Shown: positions 59,901-63,130 of the stretch, piece by piece
Layout of the letters: each line of letters starts with the position of its first letter
Numbering within the stretch: the first letter of the stretch is position 1
Assembly: GCA_963978905.1 (NCBI GenBank)
Contig: OZ022260.1
Coordinates: 2,469,725-2,533,724, forward strand
Direction of reading: 5' to 3'
DNA from: Trichostrongylus colubriformis
Taxonomy: Eukaryota > Nematoda > Chromadorea > Rhabditida > Trichostrongylidae
DNA: 64,000 nt
Program-made: the position numbers and the translations under genes
The notes under the pieces: generated by a model
What the model was told of the DNA's origin: nothing
What the model saw: the letters and a program-made list of their open reading frames with translations, nothing else
The model's database searches: none

Positions 59901-61144
59901 AACCAGTAGCGTGTGTTCTGCAGGATATGGCTTCTTTGGGTGTGTACCTTTATGTCAGGATTTCGCACCGCAGCATTTCGCAAGCGAAGCAATGCGGACG
60001 AGCCAAAGGCGCCATGCTGTGGGGTCCAAAAGCGATTACAAGTCAACTGAGTATAGCGCCCCTAGCATCACCATGTAATCGTTCAAAGACTCAACTATCG
60101 CGAAACGCATAGCTCGCACACACTGCGTCACACGCCGCTTGTCGTCATGCGAAATCCTGACATAAGGGTACACACACGACTTCTTCGCTACATAGGCTGA
60201 GATCTATCCCCTCCCCCAGACTCTTTTCCTTCCTCATTTTGTATCGGTCCTTCATTAATGTGGTAGTTTATACTTGGTAGTTTATACTTGAAGGACATAA
60301 AAGTCAGCCTCATACAACTCACATATAATTACCGCACATCTGATTCGCGTCATACCATGATTGATTTCGTGCAAGAAATGGAAGGAAGCACGACGTTCCA
60401 GCCAGTTTCCATCCTGCAATATTTAATGATTACTCTGACTCATTATTGGACCGAGGTCGCATTATGTACAAATGCATGTTTTGTCCTTGATTCCAAGTCC
60501 GCGATCACGCAATTTTATGGGAGTTTCGCTTGGGCAGGTAAAAACTTAGTCCTATGTCTACATACTGCTTTCCTAACAGGTTCCAGAACAGCGCATAAAA
60601 TTGTAGATTGATAGAATAGATAGATTTAAGCTCAATTTCTTGACGTGCTCGTGTGTTCAAATTTGCTTTACCATGAAGGGCCAGTGGCATAGCTGATGGC
60701 AGTCGGTATTTCTATCGTTCCAAATAGGTCTGGTGCCAATTTTCTCACCAGGAGGTTGAAGGCTTCATTGGCATGGATGGCCATCAATCAGAAATCCCAA
60801 TTCTTTTTCAGGCGCCGCAAATGGGAGTGCGCCTTTTGCTACTACCAAATCCGCGTCTTGGGACTAACCCCCTCCCCCTCACTTTTCCTACTTTCTTGGG
60901 ATGCTTGTAAATAATATGGTTTCTGCGTGTAGCAGCGATCATGCTGAATTTTAATTAATTAGATGTTACATTGCAAAACTCAATCAGTGGGGTTATAAAT
61001 CAGTCCAATCAGAAGTCAAAGATTACCTGGGGTTCCGAGTTCACAAGTAAGATCGACGCCACCAGCAGACCAACTGTACGGGTAAAAATTTGCGCCGGCC
61101 AGCACATGCAAGCATGTACAGAACAGGGCCGCGAAGGCCCGCAT
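17668..61144 (-). CDS. Gene A: giant modular type I membrane protein (CLECT-LDLa-CUB-CCP-EGF-pentraxin-HYR-GCC2-TM), complete
   Basis: I assembled 56 exons (first 61144-61027, last 17778-17668) with compatible splice phases throughout, giving about 2531 residues. The start is the ATG of a signal-peptide exon; the stop follows a transmembrane helix. Module order: C-type lectin (about residues 40-145), LDLa (138-175), CUB (195-308), two further CUB/CUB-like domains (309-513), CCPs (514-754), EGF and calcium-binding EGF (755-849), CCPs (850-1035), an Eph-ligand-domain-like segment (1036-1123), CCP, about 14 EGFs (1190-1743), pentraxin (1744-1966), HYR (1967-2058), CCP, linker, GCC2/GCC3 repeats (2247-2460), TM (about 2502-2526). 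These families are extracellular adhesion or recognition modules, so a cell-surface receptor or adhesion protein is inferred; ligand and tissue are unknown. The module set recalls SVEP1/polydom, but the head and the membrane anchor differ. Individual boundaries, notably exons 17, 21, 22 and 34, are less certain than the overall gene. Confidence 0.9.
18556..18922. mobile_element. Fold-back element copy
   Basis: Arms show AAATTTCACGAGAAAATG and TTAGGCAAATACAACATAAA with CCGTGGACGATTCC at the right end. It lies in the intron between gene A exons 54 and 55. Confidence 0.7.
19650..19905. mobile_element. GC-rich inverted-repeat element, copy 3
   Basis: Reverse-orientation copy with CGCTTCGCGGCG, GCGCCACCAGTACGAC and CCGCCGCGCCGCTCG. 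In the intron between gene A exons 54 and 55. Confidence 0.65.
20681..23581 (-). CDS. Gene A exons 50-54: GCC2/GCC3 (ephrin-receptor-like) cysteine repeats
   Basis: Exons are 23581-23420, 23362-23229, 21399-21298, 21225-21155 and 20804-20681. Repeated units read NCPPGQYYSSNTC, CPEDTYRA, CKPCPQNKTTSG, CDAGHYYDD, CQLCPLGMYQE, CAPCAIGTYR, FCVECPLGLTT, DCPPGTH and CKMGTYQ. This is the C-P-x-G-x-Y spacing of GCC2/GCC3 modules, which accompany HYR and CCP domains in SVEP1. Phases are 1-1, 1-0, 0-0, 0-2 and 2-0. Confidence 0.85.
22184..22578. mobile_element. Fold-back element copy
   Basis: Left end GAATCGTCCACAGGAAAA, right end CCCGTGGACGATTCC, with GTTACCCATATATTTATG inside. In the intron between gene A exons 51 and 52. 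Immediately to its right starts another repeat (22573-23115). Confidence 0.72.
22573..23115. repeat. 540-nt repeat with AAAGACAG / CTGCCTTTAAG ends, copy 1
   Basis: Begins TTTAAAGACAGTGTTAGGG and ends AAAGCTGCCTTTAAGG. The distal part (TTCTCGGGTATTTGGCC, TTTTTTCTCCACTGTCC) recurs at 25258-25380, 62390-62420 and 63040-63100. No coding potential recognised. Confidence 0.6.
23639..26407 (-). CDS. Gene A exons 47-49: linker domain of unknown type
   Basis: Exons are 26407-26333, 24589-24492 and 23781-23639, phases 0-0, 0-2 and 2-1. The encoded segment has scattered cysteines (WSYCSDQNC, DSNCPSS, VMCDKEFP, NVSC), an amphipathic stretch around LLKDTINNTLHNQFPNAT, and several N-glycosylation sequons. 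I do not recognise a named domain. An alternative donor for exon 47 at 26295 would also be in phase if exon 48 were skipped. Confidence 0.7.
24002..24431. mobile_element. Fold-back element copy
   Basis: Starts GAGCCGTCCACGGAAAA and ends TTCCGTGGACGATTCC, with TTGCCTAATGTGAGC and TAATAAACAAATACAACA in the arms. It lies in the intron between gene A exons 48 and 49. Confidence 0.72.
24838..25387. repeat. 540-nt repeat with AAAGACAG / CTGCCTTTAAG ends, copy 2
   Basis: Begins CTTAAAGACAGCATAGGGG and ends ATGCTGCCTTTAAGTC; the two ends are inverted repeats. In the intron between exons 47 and 48 of gene A. Confidence 0.65.
26464..27188 (-). CDS. Gene A exons 45-46: CCP module after HYR
   Basis: Exons are 27188-27066 and 26589-26464, phase 0-0. 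Motifs are RVVCNDTFYS, FYVCDAMGQWD and FPSCG, a sushi-type end, followed by a tail with GDCF. The HYR-CCP association is characteristic of HYR-containing proteins such as SVEP1. Confidence 0.85.
26685..26930. mobile_element. GC-rich inverted-repeat element, copy 4
   Basis: Bounded by GGTGAGGCTACCTACGCCAG and TGGCGTAAGTAGCCTTACCC, which are inverted repeats of each other. Located between gene A exons 45 and 46. Confidence 0.72.
27242..28342 (-). CDS. Gene A exons 43-44: HYR domain
   Basis: Exons are 28342-28183 and 27356-27242. The protein reads PPVVMSCP, IEWDTT, FTDNVGVVSV, then YYRVIYEAKDAAGNKAVCSF, the diagnostic pattern of the hyalin repeat, an immunoglobulin-like adhesion fold. The junction is phase 2. 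The intron contains one GC-rich inverted repeat. Confidence 0.92.
27550..27785. mobile_element. GC-rich inverted-repeat element, copy 5
   Basis: Bounded by GGGCGAGGCTACTTACACCG and TTCCAGAGTAGGTAGCA. It lies in the HYR intron (exons 43-44). Confidence 0.7.
28415..28685. mobile_element. GC-rich inverted-repeat element, copy 6
   Basis: Starts GGGGTGGGGGTCGCTAGGTC and ends CTTAGCGACCCCCACCC. The interior has a threefold tandem of a CATGCCACACTGCCTC-type unit. It lies between exons 42 and 43 of gene A. Confidence 0.7.
28894..31338 (-). CDS. Gene A exons 38-42: pentraxin / laminin-G-like domain
   Basis: Exons are 31338-31251, 31096-30998, 30674-30584, 29341-29159 and 29101-28894. The sequence has SFNLYFNGNP, EFTLCGWVFY, VMVWHH followed by C, TWRVFVDG, IGTSDGNLFRGEISLVQ and DIDIARM, the order expected of a pentraxin-type concanavalin fold. 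In SVEP1 a pentraxin module also follows a run of EGFs. Phases agree throughout (1-2, 2-2, 2-0, 0-0, 0-1). Confidence 0.85.
29628..29996. mobile_element. Fold-back element, 5'-truncated copy
   Basis: Recognised from GCATGCAAAGTTTCACGCG, the two GC-rich inner arms and a right end TTCGTGCACGATTCCTTT. Located upstream of gene A exon 41; it abuts another repeat starting ACACCAGAAGGGGGTAAT. Confidence 0.65.
29996..30470. repeat. Paired repeat beginning ACACCAGAAGGGGGTAAT, copy 1
   Basis: Shares about 450 nt with 33400-33848, including GGCTTACAGTAGAACAGACG, CATGAATGCTAATGT and CTTCCTCTTGTTTCGGACCC near the end. The ends GGGGGTAATTTTGG and CCGGTTCCTTTAA suggest a mobile repeat. It lies upstream of exon 41 of gene A. 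Confidence 0.6.
30740..30904. repeat. Short TIR element of the 'GCATTCATACTCGGC' family
   Basis: Ends GCATTCACACTCGGCGAC and GCCGAGTATGAATGC are inverted repeats. The inside is rich in CGCAG and GCGATT words. Related copies are at 47026-47315 and 55236-55308. In the pentraxin region, between exons 39 and 40. Confidence 0.65.
32350..35427 (-). CDS. Gene A exons 35-37: EGF-like repeats
   Basis: Exons are 35427-35311, 34660-34535 and 32458-32350. Motifs are CKNGGTCTIV with CKCRNGFGGEHC, CMNGGTCMV with CECSLDFSGTNC, and CNGGTCEED with CNCPPDRTGEFC. The first two are phase 0-0 and the third 0-1. They complete an unbroken run of EGF repeats before the pentraxin domain. Introns contain a fold-back element, a GC-rich inverted repeat and other repeats. 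Confidence 0.88.
32575..32825. mobile_element. GC-rich inverted-repeat element, copy 7
   Basis: Bounded by GGGTGTGTCTAGTTACGAC and GTCGCGAGTAGACACACCCC. Located between exons 36 and 37 of gene A. Confidence 0.72.
33400..33848. repeat. Paired repeat beginning ACACCAGAAGGGGGTAAT, copy 2
   Basis: Homologous to 29996-30470 in the same orientation, slightly shorter. In the intron between exons 36 and 37 of gene A. Confidence 0.6.
34210..34480. repeat. TIR element with GTGCGAAATCCTGAC end, copy 1
   Basis: The right end GGTGCGAAATCCTGACGTAA followed by GGGTATACACC matches the ends of 53230-53475 and 59937-60175; the left end is diverged. In the intron between gene A exons 36 and 37. Confidence 0.55.
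34814..35248. mobile_element. Fold-back element copy
   Basis: Left end GGAATCGTCCACGAAAAAAT, right end TTCCGTGAACGATTCCTT. The intervening arms carry TTGCCTAATTTGGGCCGC and TTATTGGGCAAATACAACC. It lies between gene A exons 35 and 36, between 34660 and 35311. Confidence 0.75.
36166..36292. repeat. Short TIR element of the 'GCGTTCATACT' family, copy 1
   Basis: Ends GGCCGCATTCATACTTTGCG and GCAAAGTATGAACGCGGCC are inverted repeats. No coding capacity. In the intron between gene A exons 34 and 35. Confidence 0.7.
36583..39873 (-). CDS. Gene A exons 30-34: EGF-like repeats
   Basis: Exons are 39873-39774, 38510-38391, 37767-37660, 37453-37314 and 36696-36583 (or 36586). Signatures are PIDECALQNPC, YCETQLDLCQ, PCFNNGTC, CENNGTC with GFTGEHC, and CMNGGTC with NYTGTRCE. 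Each exon begins in the middle of the G-x-x-C-E junction, so the repeats are read across introns, a typical Notch-like layout. The first exon is also present in gene B (159-60); the rest would lie beyond the left edge for B. The exact donor of exon 34 is ambiguous by one codon. Confidence 0.87.
37995..38285. mobile_element. GC-rich inverted-repeat element, copy 8
   Basis: Bounded by GGGTGTGTGCACTTATGACG and CATCATAAGTGCACACACTC. Located between exons 31 and 32 of gene A. Confidence 0.72.
38938..39110. repeat. Short TIR element of the 'GCGTTCATACT' family, copy 2
   Basis: Starts GACCGCGTCCATACACTGCA with GTGCCGGCG and ends CCGGCGCTGAGTATGAACGC. In the intron between gene A exons 30 and 31. 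Confidence 0.65.
39936..40368. mobile_element. Fold-back element copy with an internal micro-hairpin
   Basis: Left end GGAATCGTCCATGGAAAG, right end TTCCGTGGACGACCC. Its right arm contains an extra perfect 14-bp palindrome at about 40280-40313. It lies in intron 29 of gene A, directly next to the mariner-bearing copy. Confidence 0.72.
40655..42187. mobile_element. Fold-back element split by a mariner insertion
   Basis: The left end (about 40655-40693, CGTGCACGGGAAAAAC and GTAACCCATATA) and the remainder (41580-42187, TTTGCCTAATAAGTGCCGC through TTTTCCGTGCACTATTCC) are parts of one fold-back element interrupted at a TA by the mariner at 40694-41577. The central part is longer than in other copies. 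Confidence 0.7.
40694..41577 (+). mobile_element. Mariner-family element, internally deleted, inside a fold-back element
   Basis: The 884-bp element is bounded by inverted repeats starting TTAGGTTGATTCATAATAAA and flanked by TA on both sides. An open stretch at 40993-41499 encodes a mariner transposase remnant: SGDYSIEDENR, HDNARPHIA, LPHPRYSPDLAPSN and WQKVFDKDG. The block carrying the first catalytic aspartate is missing and the third catalytic position is asparagine, so it cannot encode an active enzyme. It sits in intron 29 of gene A. Confidence 0.88.
42297..43545 (-). CDS. Gene A exons 27-29: four EGF-like repeats
   Basis: Exon 27 (43545-43297, 249 nt) holds two cysteine-rich repeats (CPTCKPDHSC; CGPHGECVPN with YSCQCKSG). 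Exons 28 (42655-42529) and 29 (42432-42297) encode CKNGGICTVHE with CDCGSRF and CQNAGSC with CYCQPGYTG. Phases are 1-1, 1-2 and 2-0. Lengths of 249, 127 and 136 nt are identical in gene B. Confidence 0.92.
44035..44290. repeat. GC-rich inverted-repeat element, degenerate copy
   Basis: Only the ends resemble the family (GGTCGATTGGTCGAATTTTC; GCCGCGCGAAATTTCGTCC). The centre differs and is AT-richer. In the intron between exons 26 and 27 of gene A. Confidence 0.45.
45250..45632 (-). CDS. Gene A exons 25-26: EGF-like repeats
   Basis: Exon 25 (45632-45528) encodes TCTYTDCANGRC and RCECLEG. Exon 26 (45360-45250) encodes QCVPDSCNHTFCGRGSC and MCQCDSG. Both are phase 1-1. Exon 26 matches gene B 2469-2359 in length. 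Exon 25 is 15 nt longer than its B counterpart. Confidence 0.9.
45768..45830. repeat. Perfect hairpin, 28-bp arms, 7-nt loop
   Basis: 45768-45795 (GTCCACTACACCGTC onward) and 45803-45830 are exact reverse complements around the loop CCCTAGC. It lies in the intron between exons 24 and 25 of gene A. It may be the centre of a palindromic repeat, a structured RNA element, or an assembly fold-back. Confidence 0.9.
46333..46451 (+). pseudogene. Inverted, decayed copy of EGF exon 26 of gene A
   Basis: On the plus strand, a TTTTCCAG acceptor is followed by a 110-nt stretch clearly homologous to A exon 26 and B 2469-2359, then a GTGAGTT donor. In the original frame several cysteines are changed (the FC of the EGF core to FY, the CQC to CQR) although the frame is still open. 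Homology extends into the intron before the acceptor. It lies about 1 kb upstream of exon 26 in the opposite orientation, so it cannot be spliced into gene A. Confidence 0.75.
46782..46980 (-). CDS. Gene A exon 24: CCP-like module
   Basis: A phase 0-1 exon containing YCPTL, VACGTLPM, AVCHPQTGW and PCCDKG, a sushi-like cysteine pattern. It follows the Eph-like segment and is the last exon of the second block missing from gene B. The donor is GGTATGC. The intron after it contains an inverted copy of exon 26 and a perfect hairpin. Confidence 0.8.
47026..47315. repeat. Short TIR element of the 'GCATTCATACTCGGC' family
   Basis: Begins GCATTCATACTTGGC and ends GCGGGTGTGAATGC, with GCGATCG-type words inside. 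Located between gene A exons 23 and 24. Confidence 0.55.
47345..48116 (-). CDS. Gene A exons 21-23: Eph-ligand-binding-domain-like segment
   Basis: Exons are 48116-48064, a micro-exon at 47686-47655 (32 nt) and 47522-47345; phases run 1-0, 0-2, 2-0 and lead in frame into exon 24. The longest exon ends EYLWISIYKTGSIAIESV followed by LLYTQC, closely resembling the closing strands of Eph-receptor ligand-binding and related galactose-binding-like jelly rolls. The domain name is an inference from this motif only. No equivalent was found in gene B. The two small exons rest on phase and splice-site quality and are less certain than exon 23. Confidence 0.6.
47766..47942. repeat. Short TIR element of the 'GCGTTCATACT' family, copy 3
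   Basis: Starts AGACCGCGTTCATACTATAC and ends GCTGACTATGAACGCGACC. It lies between gene A exons 21 and 22, about 80 nt from exon 22. Confidence 0.7.
48286..49189 (+). mobile_element. Mariner-family element with broken transposase
   Basis: A 904-bp element with inverted repeats starting TTAGGTTGGCTGATAA and TA flanks. The plus strand encodes an N-terminal helix-turn-helix part (LYEFRRGSSTREATENI, WFERFQSED) up to 48638, then after a frameshift QLSQMLGCTHQTVALRL and WTPHVLS, then VLPHPPYSPDVAPSN and WQKVSDNGGEY. The central region with the first two catalytic aspartates is deleted. It lies in intron 20 of gene A. Confidence 0.88.
49499..51235 (-). CDS. Gene A exons 17-20: three CCP modules
   Basis: Exons are 51235-51104, 50515-50345, 50266-50114 and 49600-49499. 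Motifs include LRLLCG with ATCVQGGWS, KPCSR with VSCVDP and IVCGQDEKW, HCPSLDG with VSFNCSKG, and AKWSMEPPTC. Exon 17 is 33 nt shorter at its start than the gene B exon: the homologous upstream stretch is out of frame in A, and I chose a weak GAGAG acceptor that restores phase. Introns hold a fold-back element and a SINE-like repeat. Exon 20 carries a net 12-nt gain relative to B. Confidence 0.8.
49842..50090 (+). repeat. tRNA-derived SINE-like repeat
   Basis: Contains an RNA polymerase III B-box-like AGGATCGAATCCC, then CATCCCTTCGGGTGGATGAA, AATACCGGACTCGTCTG and AAATCGCATTCAACG, an arrangement I associate with SINEs of strongylid nematodes. This is recognition by memory and not a database match. 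It lies between gene A exons 19 and 20. Confidence 0.5.
50648..51073. mobile_element. Fold-back element copy
   Basis: Left part GAAATCGTTCACGGATGAAT with GTTACCCATATATTTATG, right part AAATATATGGGTAGCAGAG. It lies between gene A exons 17 and 18. The gene B intron at the matching place carries a copy at about 5547-5973, but in a different sequence context. Confidence 0.72.
51441..51835 (-). CDS. Gene A exons 15-16: EGF and calcium-binding EGF
   Basis: Exon 15 (51835-51713) encodes an EGF-like repeat with ACQNG, GYTCDCDPGYEM and HTC. Exon 16 (51602-51441) begins DIDECA and has GGYTCECPPG, the calcium-binding EGF signature. Its C-terminal part, ending in ISC, starts the following CCP. Both are phase 1-1 and match gene B exons of the same lengths. 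Confidence 0.9.
52346..53059 (-). CDS. Gene A exons 12-14: CCP modules
   Basis: Exons are 53059-52865, 52766-52575 and 52507-52346, all phase 1-1. Exon 12 is a full CCP (FCPLP, LYYGCDFG, TTCMNGKW, PACT). Exon 13 opens with TCP but has a degenerate core (FRVCAMDE, SYRWWDY). Exon 14 closes with PICRSYP, VICSDGF and a final ATCTG. Gene B carries the same three exons with identical lengths of 195, 192 and 162 nt. Confidence 0.9.
53230..53475. repeat. TIR element with GTGCGAAATCCTGAC end, copy 2
   Basis: Starts GGGTGTGTACCCTTATGTCA and ends GTGCGAAATCCTGACACAAG plus GGTATACACCC. In intron 11 of gene A. Confidence 0.65.
54041..54431. repeat. Tandem repeat, about 145-nt unit, 2.7 copies
   Basis: Three successive units (about 54041-54189, 54190-54331, 54332-54431) each contain CGATAACGG or an equivalent, GATAAG, GGGTCGATCCTAGAGC (first two units) and GTGCACATCAATGGTGGG or a variant. 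In intron 11 of gene A. Confidence 0.7.
55001..55174 (-). CDS. Gene A exon 11: CCP/sushi module
   Basis: A phase 1-1 exon with a complete sushi pattern: DCPPP, FSCADG, AQCLIGGEWS and PPICQ. It is the last exon of the block absent from gene B. CCP modules are protein-binding beads found in complement regulators and synaptic scaffold proteins. The preceding exon ends with a single G that completes the first aspartate codon. Confidence 0.9.
55236..55308. repeat. Short TIR element of the 'GCATTCATACTCGGC' family, minimal copy
   Basis: About 70 nt: GCTTCATACTCGACGAG at one end and ACCGAGTATAAATGCAGC at the other. It lies in intron 10 of gene A. Confidence 0.5.
55377..56569 (-). CDS. Gene A exons 7-10: second CUB and a CUB-like domain
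   Basis: Exons are 56569-56451, 55994-55802, 55735-55566 and 55509-55377, phases 1-0, 0-1, 1-0 and 0-1. The first pair reads as a CUB-type sandwich (VCRVGANGITYES, YDCVYII, ALTITYRY). The second pair contains a CC pair, AITIIKDG and AGFQLSLKF, a divergent cysteine-poor CUB-like fold. Intron 7 contains a GC-rich inverted repeat. All four exons are missing from gene B. Coding status is strongly supported by phase agreement; the domain name of the second pair is an inference. Confidence 0.75.
56025..56295. mobile_element. GC-rich inverted-repeat element, copy 9
   Basis: Bounded by GTGTGCACTTGTGACGGATT and CCGTCATAAGTGAACACACC. It lies in intron 7 of gene A, just upstream of exon 8. Confidence 0.72.
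57311..57721 (-). CDS. Gene A exons 5-6: first CUB domain
   Basis: Exons are 57721-57557 and 57500-57311, with an unusually short 56-nt intron. The protein shows the CUB opening C-x-N-T, GTITSPNYPRNY, then TTCHWYIRA-PGQ and the closing GFRLHYY. The acceptor of exon 6 is a non-optimal TTAAG; it is chosen because the nearer CAG would run into a stop and because the CUB consensus is continuous across the chosen junction. Confidence 0.85.
57789..57980 (-). CDS. Gene A exon 3 end and exon 4: LDL-receptor class A module
   Basis: Exon 4 is 57916-57789, separated from exon 3 by a 40-nt intron. It contains FRC, CIP, then NDGIVDCADGSDE, the calcium-coordinating acidic signature of LDLa repeats. The fourth and sixth cysteines of the usual six are missing together; these normally pair with one another, so the module appears to have lost one disulphide cleanly rather than decayed. 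LDLa modules bind ligands or calcium outside the cell. Confidence 0.85.
57957..60413 (-). CDS. Gene A exons 2-3: C-type lectin domain
   Basis: Exons are 60413-60333 and 58199-57957. The first encodes the N-terminal lectin signature with W-K-L, SCF and SWYDANQMC. The second encodes NPLWAID followed by C-VALDL, GWRLLDC and LPVLCE, matching the C-terminal half of a C-type lectin fold. Both junctions are phase 1. The canonical EPN or QPD sugar-specificity tripeptides are not obvious, so carbohydrate binding is not established. The 2.1-kb intron carries a GC-rich inverted-repeat element and two other repeats. Gene B has no equivalent exons. Confidence 0.85.
58380..58556. repeat. Short TIR element of the 'GCGTTCATACT' family, copy 4
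   Basis: Starts GGCCGCGGTTATACTTTGCA and ends CGGTGAGTATGACCGCGGC. It lies in the lectin intron of gene A. Confidence 0.7.
59937..60175. repeat. TIR element with GTGCGAAATCCTGAC end, copy 3
   Basis: Starts GGGTGTGTACCTTTATGTCA and ends GCGAAATCCTGACATAAGGG. In the lectin intron of gene A (exons 2-3). Confidence 0.65.
61027..61144 (-). CDS. Gene A exon 1: signal peptide
   Basis: The exon begins with ATG at 61144 and encodes MRAFAALFCTCLHVLAGA, a short basic start followed by a hydrophobic core, as expected for a secretory signal. It ends in phase 1 at a GTAAT donor. The next phase-1 exon continues directly into the lectin domain. The equivalent exon of gene B (12051-11934) has exactly the same length of 118 nt, which supports this start. 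Confidence 0.9.
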
Positions 61145-61200
61145 ACGAAGTGATCCAGTGATTCTTAAAAAGGCAAGTGAATATTACGGAGATCAGTGTC

Positions 61201-61264
61201 TTAGGAATACGTTATGCATTTGAATTCTATTCGAAATTGTATCGTAAACAATAGAGGACATAGG
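61201..61264 (-). promoter_or_regulatory. Block upstream of gene A conserved with gene B
   Basis: About 60 nt upstream of the gene A start codon, a segment containing TTCTATTC and TGTATCGTAAA aligns with 12104-12172 upstream of gene B. Conservation may reflect shared duplication age or promoter function. No TATA box or trans-splice acceptor was assigned. Confidence 0.4.
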
Positions 61265-61349
61265 ATTTTACTTCCCCAGAGAGTATTTGTCTCTTTCCTC
61301 CACGTTTCATCAAGGTCCGAAACACGGCGGATTTCACAAAAATAGGAGG

Positions 61350-61522
61350 GGAGACCGCGTTCATGCTTTGCGGTGCCGGCGGCAGGACGTGGCTGCGTGT
61401 CTCTGCGTTGCCTGTGTTACCCTTTCTCGTTGCCTGCGTCGTTTCCACATCTCCCCTGTGCCACTCCTTGTTGTCTGTGAACGCAGCCACGCCCGCTGGC
61501 GCAAAGTATGAACGCGACCGAA
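61350..61522. repeat. Short TIR element of the 'GCGTTCATACT' family, copy 5
   Basis: Starts GAGACCGCGTTCATGCTTTG and ends GGCGCAAAGTATGAACGCG. It is inserted about 200 nt upstream of the gene A start codon, between the two upstream homology blocks. Confidence 0.7.
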
Positions 61523-62189
61523 TGCTTCAAAATATGATAGAGGATGGAGGGAAAAGTTGCATTTTCGATTTTTGGTAATATGTCACGTATTCTGCCCGCC
61601 AGTTTTCATCAGCTCTCAATTCGGTTTGATAAGTTTTACTGGATCATGAGATAATCGGAATAGAAATACCAATTATCATTAAATAGTCCAAGTTTACTAG
61701 TTTTAATGAACGACGTGTTGCAACAGAGTAATTAATGTCACAAGAGAGGGAATAAAACAGAAAAGGCATGCGTCGGATTCTGGAATGTGACCTTTTTTCA
61801 TAATGGGCAAGCCACATATTGAAGTACATCGCCAGACATTTTAGACACTCAGCCATGCACTGATAATGATAGTGTCAGTAATTAGAGAATGAACCGATTC
61901 TAGAAAGAAGGATAAACCTTCAAAAAAAACTAAAGAATTCTTGCAATTGCTGGCATTCGTCGCCTAAATGGTGCTAGGTGACCAGTCATAGTGATAACGG
62001 TAAATGCCTTGGGTTGTGCCATGGTTTTCGCGTGGATTCTCTAAATAGGGTCCTTGATCAGTGGTCTGTGAAAAAATACGCTATGAAATATGAAGCGGAG
62101 ATGTGAAAGTCTTGAGCTTGAATCTTAACAGATATGCGTTTCGCGCAGAACAGGAAAACAGCGAGCAACCGTGTCCAGCTCCAAGGCAC

Positions 62190-63130
62190 ATGATAGGGGT
62201 AATGTGGATAATGAGAGCTTCTAAACTAGGTCGCGCAAACGAAATCTAGGGGTCAAAGAAAACTTGGCGAAATTCCCAAAGACAAAGAGCACCGCTGGGC
62301 TTTATAAGAGCAGTCTTTCTCAACGGCTGCCTCTTATTTTATCCTGTCCCGCCCCTTTTGAGAATAAACGGCGGAAAGGGCCTTGTTTCTCGGGTTTTCG
62401 ACAGTTTCATTTCGTTTATTCTTCACTTTTGTACTATGAGGCACCTCGAGATTCATATTTGATGAGATAATCAAATGCGATCTGCTGACAGGAATAAAAG
62501 TATTTCATTCTGAGGATCGTTCTCTAATCGGCCGAACAGCTCTTTCGCTGCCTTTAAGTTGAGCATGAATGGAGCAAATTCCTACTAGATGTGCTACGAT
62601 GCTCGAGTACCCTCACTCCTCAAACACCTGGTCAGGCTCTAACTAAGAAATCCTCAAGAAGGGGAATAAGTGGGCTAGGTAGGAACCATATTCGTCAAGG
62701 CTTGGTGGTGCTGATAACGGTGAAAGTTCAGAAATGGGAAATGGAGTGTTTTTGTCACTTTTTAGAGAGGTTAGAAGTTGGGGTTCTATTCCACCTCCTA
62801 TGCGAGATAGGGAGTTTCTACCACGGCACCTCATAAAGATTATGGTAGGGTTGACGCTGAGTAATCACAGCACTCAAAGTGAACCATCCAAATGGAAGCT
62901 GCGGGTTCAGGAAGACTAGATGTTGCGAAATTCCCGGTAAAAAAGACCGTATTCTCAACAGCTGCCACTTGTTCTAGCAGAGTCCGCCCCTTTCGTTAAC
63001 ATAGCCCGCCCCCTTTTCTGAATCACAAGTGGATAAGGGGTCTTACTTCTCGGGTTGTTGAGCGTTTCATTCCACTTTTCTTCATTTTCTTTCTATTAAG
63101 CACCTCGACGTTCATGTTCAACAGTCTTTG
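62190..63130. repeat. Two diverged members of the 540-nt repeat upstream of gene A
   Basis: Around 62195-62470 and 62600-63130 the motifs GATAGGGGTAATGTGGATAA, TTCTCGGGTTTTCGACAG and TTCTCGGGTTGTTGAGCG recur in the same order as in the intronic copies. Boundaries are approximate. Confidence 0.45.
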
